Assembly: GCA_021521415.1 (NCBI GenBank)
Contig: JAIQDT010000233.1
Coordinates: forward strand, 1,178,001 to 1,242,000
Source of the DNA: Bidens hawaiensis
Taxonomy: Eukaryota > Streptophyta > Magnoliopsida > Asterales > Asteraceae
Reading direction: 5' to 3'
DNA length: 64,000 nucleotides
Shown here: piece after piece, positions 46,266 through 54,735 of the stretch
How positions within the stretch are numbered: position 1 is the first letter of the stretch
How the letters are laid out: the number at the start of each line of letters is the position of its first letter
Notes under the pieces: model-generated
Told to the model about the DNA's origin: nothing
The model's input: the letters and a program-made list of their open reading frames with translations, nothing else
The model's database searches: none
Made by a program: the position numbers and the translations under genes

Positions 46266-46562
46266 TGTTGAACACCTAAATCGATCTCGGATCTAGGATC
46301 TAATAACTACACTGATCTTGTTCATGATGCTCTTAATTGTATCTTATATATTAGTATTAGTACTAGTTGTATATGTGTGTATGTATAATATTAGATTGAA
46401 TATATTAAGATGAAGCTTGAGAGAGAGAACAGATCTGGACAGAGTTTCGTTACATTAATCTCCAAAATTTAAATTAATAGTGGACACACCAAGATATATA
46501 GAAGATGAATTCTAGTTCGTTACACATTCCATAACGAACTAGTCTTCACTTCGTTACATTAC
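46266..46562 (-). mobile_element. Sirevirus B, 5' LTR (distal part lost)
   Basis: Begins next to the primer site (GGTGTTCAACA on the minus strand) and aligns with the 3' LTR at 26214-26758, especially TTCTAGTTCGTTACACATTCC-like sequence at about 46510. It ends abruptly at about 46562 against the truncated LTR of G. It does not match the F LTR, so B at both ends is the best reading, with a large deletion of its gag-pol. Confidence 0.6.
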
Positions 46563-47349
46563 GTTTAAATGAAATGTCTCAAGTAACATCGGGCAAGGTT
46601 CAACTCAAGCAGGGTACAGTGCTCCCAAGCACACTTTGCTAATAATCTAATTCCAAGCAAGGAGTTGATGGGACCATTGAAGAACAAGGTTGCTTGTTGG
46701 ATTATGTCGGACAAAGTCTGATATAATCAAGAAGATTGAAGTCTGCTTGGTGAGTATTTTCCGTAGGAAAATACTCCAAGTAAATCATACCCTGAAAACT
46801 GTTCCTGGGCACACTTGAAGGTTACAAAGTCTAACAAGGTAGGCAGAGCACAAAGTCTACTCAGAGAAGTTTACTTCAACAAAGCCTACCCGGAAGACTT
46901 ATTTTACACTTTGTATTGCTTTGAATATGTACGTTATATTTAGGGTTTCTAGAAGGAATGACAGCTGTAAAGGAGGTGTCAGGCCTATAAAAGGAATAAT
47001 TAGGGCACGCCTCCTAAGCAGCGGCTGAATACAAAATTAGAATGTATATTTGTTAAGTGACAGCGGTTCTTAGTATTGTACGGACAAACTTTCCCATCAA
47101 GAAACCCTAGATAGATTATCGTTTGTATGATTTGATATTATATTAATGGAAATCTTTTGAGTGATCTTGTGTGTGTTAGTTATCTTTGATTAACTGTTCA
47201 ACAACTAAATCGTTTGTTATTGATTCCGCCTTTATCAAACGGTTTTTTTACTAAATATAGCAACCTGTCATTAACTCTCTTGTCAACACTTTATTGTGTT
47301 AGTTATGACATAATTTGTTAACGATCTACCAACAATCGGGGACATGACA
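46563..47349 (+). mobile_element. Sirevirus G, 5' LTR lacking its first part
   Basis: 787 bp aligning to the distal part of the C and E LTRs and ending GGGGACATGACA. About 300 bp at the start are missing. The TATA box TATAAAAG is at 46986-46993, between TCAGGCC and TTAGGGCACGCC, as in C and E. It is followed by a primer site at 47352 and a 5' splice-site-like GA/GTAAGA with the GT at 47382. Confidence 0.82.
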
Positions 47350-47653
47350 AGTGGTATTACAGCACGATCACTGCTATTTGAGTAAGAAATTGTTGCTGAT
47401 TGAAGATTTGAAGAACAATGACGTAAGCAGAACACTGTTCCATTAAAGAGTGACGTCAGCTGCTCTGTTCTTCATTTCTTTCCAGATCTACATCTTTCTG
47501 GTGTTTCCTCTTCCTTATTTCAATAAAAGTTTAAATTTTTACCTCTGATTCTTGTTCTATTCGCACCAGATTCATCAGATCTGAACAACCGGTTTTCAGA
47601 TCTGATTGTTTTAAAACTTAACCTTTTCAAAGCAACTGATTTTAATTTTCAAA
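47350..47653 (+). promoter_or_regulatory. Primer-binding site and leader of Sirevirus G
   Basis: TGGTATTACAGC (47352-47363) is a Met-type primer site with substitutions. The leader resembles that of C (GACGTCAGCTG... region at about 47451, CAGATCTGA stretches) and leads to the gag ATG at 47654. No gene. Confidence 0.75.
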
Positions 47654-47751
47654 ATGTCTAGTTACGAAGAACAAAAAGTGTCTACTAATAAGATTCCTAG
47701 ACTCTATGTACAGGAAAACTTCACAAAATGGAATGTCTTATTTGAAGCAGC
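47654..47751 (+). pseudogene. Sirevirus G gag, first 33 codons before the H insertion
   Basis: MSSYEEQKVSTNKIPRL...WNVLFEA, interrupted within the GCAGC target (47747-47751). The frame resumes at 58178 with AAVCNNDVDMCYSI if H and one target copy are removed. Confidence 0.85.
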
Positions 47752-48169
47752 TGTAGGTTCCCAGCCGGATCTACACAGGAGTATCTCGTAACACGAGGGT
47801 GCGGAATCCCCACGTAATACGATACGAGTGTAAGATAAGCAATACGTTAAATAAGTAGGTAAACACACGAGATAATACTTGAAAACTTGATGTATTACTA
47901 TTGCCAACACGTGATGCACAATATCACCAAAAACACGTTCAGCAACAACCTTTTTTTTTCTACTACCCGAAGTTGAGGTTTATATATACCTCGACAACTT
48001 CGCCTGACATACTAGGCGAAGTTGTCTAACTTCGCTACTCCCAAAGTTCGCTCAAACAAATCAGAGAACATACAAACTCAACAGTATTCGACACAAAACA
48101 AACAAGACTAAACGATTACAAACACAGACAAAACACAAGACACTGAACTACTGACATCATGCACCAATA
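47752..48169 (-). repeat. 3' LTR of Sirevirus H
   Basis: 418 bp; the U3 start TATTGGTGC shows a changed TG (TA) at 48169. The TATA stretch TATATATAAAC (minus, about 47979-47990) lies in a short palindrome (GAGGT/ACCTC). A 13-bp perfect inverted repeat GACAACTTCGCCT/AGGCGAAGTTGTC spans 47993-48026; it is degraded in the other LTR. Confidence 0.92.
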
Positions 48170-48192
48170 GACTCCCCCTTGGCAGTAGCTTC
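48145..48192 (-). promoter_or_regulatory. Polypurine tract and U3-start hairpin of Sirevirus H
   Basis: Arms GAACTACTGACA (48145-48156, in U3) and TGGCAGTAGCTTC (48180-48192) pair with one bulge and one mismatch. Between them are the U3 start and the purine tract AAGGGGGAGTC (minus, 48170-48180). Confidence 0.65.
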
Positions 48193-48249
48193 ATATCTCT
48201 ATCTTCATTCTCGTGTCTTGTAATCTCAAAAATCACATGCCATCCATCT

Positions 48250-50279
48250 TCAAGCATGAATGCCCTGCCTTACACAGACAGAGACCACCCTCTGGTACTT
48301 CTTGGCTTCATCCTTCCACGCAGGAATGTAAAATATCTTCTTATCATTCAGTACCTGCAAATCAGCCTGAGACAAATTAACCAAGTGCATGGGATCATAC
48401 ACTCTCAGAATCTCCTTTTCGTCCTCATACTCCATAACAGCTTCAGCGGTCTGGCAGTCAATATACCACCACTTGAGATTCTTTAACACGTCTTTGGGCA
48501 TCATCTTCATCGGCACCTCTTTTAAACACCGAATCGGCTTGTACTTCATCACCATCCAAGGCTTGCCATCAGCCCTCATTCCTCTTTCTTTATCTTCAAC
48601 CAATTTTCCTTTCTGAGGCTTCAATAACTCAAACTTTTTCTCCTTCCAACCCATCTTGCAAAATTGTCATCGCTTCGATTAATCAACCTCAAATGAGCTA
48701 AATCTTTCACCTCACACTCAGGCAAAGTGTTCAGTGATCTCAATGCCTTCTTAAAGTACTGAATCCCATCATAACGCTTAATCACAAACAACTTTAACTG
48801 CTCATCATATAGCCAGCAAATGATACCTTTCTTCGACTCAGCGTAGCCCTTGATACTGTAATTCTTCTTAAACATTGACGGTGCCGCAGGCTTCTTTGTC
48901 TTGACGAACCACTGAGCACAACCTTCTTTCCATCTCGGCTGTTCTTCCCACTCAGACTCATCTGACACATTTGCATCTTGATTCAAGTTCACCTTTTCAA
49001 CATTTGGAATATCATGCTCTACACCATCATCAATAATCTCACCTTCTTCTAACTCACTATCAATCTCAATTTGTTCACCAATCTTTTCAATCTCATCAAT
49101 CGTTAACACATCATCGACTAACTAATCATCCTGTTCCAGCACTTCCTCATCATCAACAACCACCACATTTTCACCACCTGTTCCACCTGATGTACCAGCA
49201 GACTCCCCCCTGAGATGTGGAAGTCCCAAGAGTTTGTTCAGTTCTTGGCAACTCACCACTACACCTTCCGATGCATTGGGATCATCGTCTCTGTCTTTCC
49301 TCTTTTTAGTTCTTAACTCATCACCCTTGCAGCTCGTCTCCCCCTGTGATGCTAAGAACTGTTTTAGAGCATCAAATAGTTTACCGTGTTCAACAAGGAG
49401 GGACGATTGGATTTGATTTTCACGAAATTCATCACCTGGAGGAGCCACATAAGCAGGGTTCACCAGATAACCGCACAATGCAGTATGCCTCGGACGAAGA
49501 TCAGGTTTACTACGAGCACTCGATGACTTACACTGCGCAAAGATTCTTTTAGAAACACTTTCCACACACGAGATGGGACGTCGTTGTGGTAGATTGGGAG
49601 CTACATAGTTTAGAATCATCTGCAAGAATCTTGGGTACATCAAAAATCTTTCCCTAGACACCGCGCGTCTCTGACGATCTATTTCATAAAAAATCATCTG
49701 ACTAAAGCTGTACGGCTTGTTGTAAGTTAAAGCAGTCATTGTCGATTGCATTGTTGCCCCCATACCATCAGTACCAGCTTTCCAACCGGACATGCACACT
49801 ATCATCAGGTGCATAAGAAACCGCCACTGATCTAACAAAAATCCTTTCCTCCTCTGAGAGTCACCCAACGGACCAGAATACCCCATGCTCAAAAACGCAC
49901 CATCTCTGAATGAGGCCGAAAATTCAGTAGGATTATCAGTAGTTTCAACCCCAAGCTGTAAAGCTACCCTTATCTGTTCGGCCGAGAACTGTACCACCTG
50001 ATTGTTCACTGTAGCGCGCATAACCGGAGGATCAACCCTACAGTCATATTCAATTGTTCGCCAAAAGTCTTCAATATTTGGTAGTGAAATAGGAAGAGTA
50101 GTCGTGATGGCGTGAAAAATAAGTGAGCGAACGAGAAATGAAATGATCTCACGATAATCGTCTATACCACGAGCATCTGGATCCATGGTGATATACATGT
50201 TGTGACCCGGAAAGAACTGTCGGTTATTATCACCACCTTCATCACCACCAGCACCACCAGCACCTGTCACAGCAGCCAT
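48250..50279 (-). pseudogene. Sirevirus H post-pol ORF (ORF3), nearly intact
   Basis: Starts MAAVTGAGGAGGDEGG at 50279; 385 codons are open to a TAG at 49122, the same frame then runs to 48621, and one frameshift near 48655 leads to the last part. N-domain: FLVRSLIFHAI, PNIEDFWRTIEYD, WRFLMHLMIVCMSGWKAG, NKPYSFSQMIFYEI and RFLMYPRFLQMIL. A basic/acidic linker follows (TKKRKDRDDDPN). C-domain: GIICWLYDEQLKLFVIKRYD, LKWWYIDCQTAEAVMEYED and DPMHLVNLSQADLQVL. The same two domains make up ORF3 of B. It sits in the env position but has no signal peptide or membrane span. N-domain-like blocks also occur, as I recall, in other Asteraceae copia proteins. A splice-acceptor-like sequence ends two bases before its ATG. 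Function unknown. Confidence 0.8.
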
Positions 50280-50281
50280 AT

Positions 50282-50306
50282 CTGCACAACAAACAGTTTA
50301 AGTCAG
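50282..50306 (-). promoter_or_regulatory. 3' splice-site-like sequence directly before ORF3 of H
   Basis: On the minus strand CTGAC, a consensus-like branch site, is followed by a T-rich tract and TGTGCAG, whose AG is two bases before the ORF3 ATG. The identical TGTGCAG stands before pol in H, G and D. In B the equivalent position reads TTATTATTAG followed by TT and the ATG. Confidence 0.55.
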
Positions 50307-50319
50307 TTCTTTGTATAAA

Positions 50320-50940
50320 CAGGTCATAACTTCGCCCTTTACCATAGGCGTAGTTATGAAATAATTGATTGTGAACTTCGCTTGAAGCCCAACTTCGCCT
50401 GAGCATGAACACAGAGAGTAACAGATCCAGTACATTTAATCAATATTTTCTTGAACAGCCAAAGTTAATCATATGGCGAAGTTGAGTACAACTTCGCCTA
50501 AACCCTAACTTCGCCTCTTAATAGGCGTATCACAATTAACCCATTTGTGGTTTTGTTAGGCCGATTTTGAGAATAAAAACATGAAATAGGTTGTTCGATT
50601 GAGATCCAGATAACGAACATTTGTTACTAAAAACGATATGTTAAACGAGGGTTTAGCGAGACTACAAACCGAATCATCGTGATACCGATTATCACCATAT
50701 ATAACGAATTACAGGTTACATGGATCCTACAAACCTTTATCACGGACAAGAAATATAATATAATGAGGTTCGATTCAAGAGTATAAGTTCGCCGAGGGTT
50801 AGAGGGTTTGAAAATAGTTTGACCAAAAGACCACCGCATCAGTTTATATAGTTTAAATAAACCCAGAGGCGAAGTTGTGATAACTTCGCCCCAAGACTAA
50901 CTTCGCCAAGTCAAAGACAGGTCAACTTCGCCTCACTTGT
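50320..50940 (-). repeat. Dispersed AACTTCGCC/GGCGAAGTT units upstream of ORF3 in H
   Basis: About ten copies in both orientations in two clusters (50325-50520 and 50865-50940). The same word occurs in the H LTRs and leader (57438-57545), including a perfect 9-bp inverted pair at 57438-57460. Confidence 0.75.
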
Positions 50941-52318
50941 TTACCAAGAACATCGCCATTATTATTATTTTAAAAACAGAACCAGAAAACGTTGAACAAA
51001 ATTCATCTGGCTTTTAAACAACTCCGAAAAAGATTTAAATTTTTCAATCTAAGAACCAAGTAACCAAGTTTCAAAAATTTAAACCATAAAACGAAATACA
51101 TAACAAAAAAGTTAAATAATTAGAACAGACGGGATCGAATTTCAGTCTCGACGAGAACCTGCATGTTTTAGAAAAGATCCGAACATGAATCATACTAATT
51201 AAGTGGCTGTCACTCAGATCCATGTTCAGCAGTATTATGACATAAAGAAACAGGTTGTAAGCAGGTATAAAACTTAATATGGTTTTCATCGCTTCTGTGA
51301 TACGGATTAGGTTCAATTAAGCTCAAAATGAGAGATTGTGATGCCTCCTATCTATTCTCAAAGCATATTTGGCTTTCCCCAAGTCACCTCGAGTTGACTT
51401 CGACCCGTAGTGTCTGATTAAACAATGAGCAAACATCTATCTTTAGAGTCTTCTTCCCGTTCTTTCTAATGCTTGAAATATTCTTTCTTGCCTCTTTCTA
51501 GATATTTGAAACAACTTAAGCTTCAGAAGGCTTAATAATATACATTTTTTTACTGATACAAATAAGGACATTAATACAACTCCAAATTGTAGACAACTGC
51601 AAGTCCCGAATCTGGATCACTGCAGGTACTTAACACTATCTTTGCGGGAATCAGAACACTCACGGGCTCGTGTATGACTGGGTAATCACTTTTCGGCCTA
51701 TCTTTCGGAAAGATGTATATGGAGACATGCACAACTCAAAATGGTTTTCCATATTAAATCGAGGAGATTTAGTTTGTATCACTTCTACTTTTACGCACCA
51801 TAGAAAGCTACCATAACATACAATGACTGTTCTAGAGTCTTTTAGGCCTAATAACTTCACCAGTTAAGCACACAAAATCAGTTTTTCTATCACTTTCCAA
51901 GGTTGGATCAATTTCTTTTAAACATCGTATTGAAACTTCTTACGAAGTTATAGAATTGAAAAATTATATCATCTCCGAAATTTTTTTTTTTAAATTCTAT
52001 CGCCACGATCAAGTCAAAGTCTTCAGGTAAACGGCTATCCTGATGATCCAATGGATCAGCTGGACCGACCACATACGAGTATGTGTCCTTCTAACTAAGT
52101 ATGAACGACTATTGTTCAGCGAAAGAATAAAAACCCATCATAAACCGCCCCGGTAACTTTCAGTCATCTGGTTAATGGCTATCCTCATAATCTACAAGTA
52201 GAAGTAAGGACCAAACATATCCGAAGATATGTCTTTCAAACTTAAGCAACCGACATAATTTTAAGCGATAGTGATGGTTTTTTTTATTTTTTTTTAATTT
52301 TTTTTACTGAAAACAAGG
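50941..52318 (-). other. Sirevirus H spacer between pol and ORF3, with paired hairpin units
   Basis: Non-coding. Two units near the end of pol (about 52013-52135 and 52145-52268) each hold two hairpins: 52044-52058 (TGATCC-AAT-GGATCA), 52070-52085 (CACATAC-GA-GTATGTG), 52191-52202 (TCTAC-AA-GTAGA) and 52215-52232 (ACATATC-CGAA-GATATGT). These correspond to the units in B. Poly-T/A runs at 51981-51991 and 52276-52305 flank them. Confidence 0.65.
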
Positions 52319-54711
52319 TTACTCAGGATTGATCATCCCATTAAGCTCAATAAGATTTTGAAAACGGGATAGGTCAAACGCTTTAGTAAAAAGATCGGAA
52401 AAATTATCCAAAGAATCAACCCTTTCAAGCACAATTAATTTCTTCTCAGCACAATCCGTATAAAATGATGACGAATGTCAATATGTTTAGTTTTACTGTG
52501 TTTAACGGGATTGTTAGTTACTGAGATTGCAGCAGTGTTATCAATGCAAATAGGAGTTTGAGTGAAATTCAGACCGTAATCGCGCAATTGCTGTTGTATC
52601 CATAAAACCTGGGAGCAGCAGTTTGATGCTTCCATGTACTCTGCTTCGCAGGTGAAAATGGCTACTGAGGCCTGCTTCTTGCACTGCCACGACACCAATC
52701 TTCCTCCGAGAAACTGACATCCATCGGTTGTTGACTTCCTGTTTTGATTGCAACCTCCATAGTCAGAGTCGGTGTAAGCTACCAAATCCAATTCTCCCCC
52801 TTTCGTGTACCATAAACCCAACTTAGGCTTGCCTTTGGGATACTGCAAGATTCTCTTCACTCCCTTCATGTGAGATTCCTTCGGGTTTGCCTGAAAACGA
52901 GCACAAAGACAAACGGCAAACATAATATCAGGTCTAGATGCTGTTAAATACATTAAAGAACCTATGATTGCCCGATATTGAGTGGGATCCACATCATCAT
53001 CACTGTCGGAATCAGCACCCAGTTTGTGGTTGACGCAGATTGGAGTGTCAAATGGGGTACTATCATCCATCTTGAAGCGTTTGAGCACATCATGGACATA
53101 TTTCGTTTGATGAATAAACATGCCATCTTTCTTCTGATCTACCTGCAATCCCAAAATGAAAGTTAATTCGCCCATGGCGCTCATCTCAAACCTCTTTTTC
53201 ATGACCGTTTCAAATTCCTGACACATAGTGACTTTTGATGCAGCAAAAATGATGTCGTCCACATAAACCTGAACGAGAAGAAACTCTCCCCCTTTTCTCC
53301 TGACAAACAGCGTACTATCAATCGTTCCTCTTTCAAACCCATTTTCTAGCAAGTAGTCTGACAATGTTGGGTACCAGGCAATCGTAGCCTGATGTAACCC
53401 ATATAATGCTTTACTCAGTTTGTACACATGATCAGGAAAATCTGGGTCAGGGAAACCCGGGGGTTGTTCAATATATACCACCTCATCGACTTTACCATAA
53501 AGAAATGCGCTTTTCACATCTAACTGGAACACTTTCATCTCTTTGTGTGCAGCATACGCCAAAAACAGTCGGATTGCCTCCAGTCTCGCTACAGGAGCAA
53601 ACACATCATTGTAATCGACTCCTTCCTGCTGATTAAACCCTTTCACTACCAATCTTGCCTTGTTCCGTATGATTATCCCCTTCTCATCTCTCTTACATTT
53701 AAATACCCACTTTGTACCGATAGCAGTTACTTCTTGCGGTTTCTTAACTAATTTCCACACTTCCATCTTCTCAAATTGTGCCAGTTCTTCCTGCATGGCT
53801 TCAACCCACGAGCTATCCTTCAGTGCCATTTGATAATTCTTTGGTTCAATCTGGCTGATGAAGCAGGTGTACAAGTATTCATTTATTATACCCGTCTCTT
53901 TAATGCTTGCGTAAACGCATGTGTGTTCATCCAAACTTCTTCTTGTATGAACACCGTCAGAAGGATTACCGATCACATTCTCCAAAGGATGATTCTTGTG
54001 AACTCTAGTAGTCTGAATCGGACCATATGAAGTTCCTCCTAGACTCTTTACATTCACAGGACCAAAGAGATCCACGTGAAGTAGGTCCAAGGTGCTGACA
54101 ATTGAGTTAACTTTCTTGGAGTGATGAGGCTTCTTGTGCTGTTTTCCTTTCTTGCATGATACACATTGGTCTTCAAAATTGAAGTTCTTCAAAGGTACCC
54201 CTAGCACCAACCCATTCTTGACTATGTAGTTCATCTTATGAAGATGTATATGACCCATTCTGCGGTGGCACAATTCTGACTCAGATTCCTTTGCTTTTGA
54301 CAGAAGGCATGATTCTTCTGTTGTCATCTCGGTTGATCTCATATCCATCACATACGTGTTTCTCTCTCTTGGAGCTCTCATTACAACCCATGTCTCTGGT
54401 ATCTTGAAGCCAAGATAAAGCATGAGTGCCTCATCTTTAGTGAAATGAATAGTGTATTCTTTATCAAAGATCTGAGAAACACTCAACAAGTTATGCTTCA
54501 AGTCTTCTACAAAATTCACCTTTTCCAACTTTATTCTCCCATTTGTCACAGTCCCAATACCACTAATTCTTCCCCCACTTTCCCCAGCGAAACTTACTCT
54601 TCCTCCTTGAACAGACTTCCAGTCACGTAACAATTTCTTGTTACCAGTCCTGTGCCGGGAACAGCCACTGTCAACAACCCACATATTGTTTACAGCCCTG
54701 TTTGACTGTTC
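52319..54711 (-). pseudogene. Sirevirus H pol: protease, HHCC domain, RT and RNase H; integrase core deleted
   Basis: Protease WVVDSGCSRHRTG and NLLSVSQIFD, then the HHCC domain (CHRRMGHIHLHKMN, CVSCKKGKQHKK). The integrase opens (LLHVDLFGPVNVKSLGG) and then, without a break in frame, the chain continues in the pre-RT region (TTRVHKNHPLENVIGNP), so the D,D35E core is missing (junction about 54022-54032). [40 protein letters not shown], catalytic VYVDDIIFAAS (about 53247-53270), GSLMYLTASRPDIMF. RNase H: AYTDSDYGGCNQNRKSTTDG, TCEAEYMEAS, KHIDIRHHFIR. One missing base near 52465 makes the frame end at 52435; the original stop is at about 52319. Confidence 0.92.
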
Positions 54712-54735
54712 CTGCACAATTAAAGAAATAGATTA
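54712..54735 (-). promoter_or_regulatory. Gag stop / branch-point-like TAATC / 3' splice-site-like TGTGCAG (element H)
   Basis: TAATC (its TAA closes the gag frame), a pyrimidine-rich tract and TGTGCAG. The following exon-like sequence GAACAGTC is identical to that of G. The protease Asp codon follows after 39 nt, in phase, with an in-frame ATG in between. Confidence 0.65.

Noticed and set aside
43277..46562. F 3' LTR and the LTR at 46266 as a pair bounding a short non-autonomous element
   Set aside because: Beyond the first ten bases the two LTRs do not align, while 46266-46562 aligns with the B LTR at 26214-26758.
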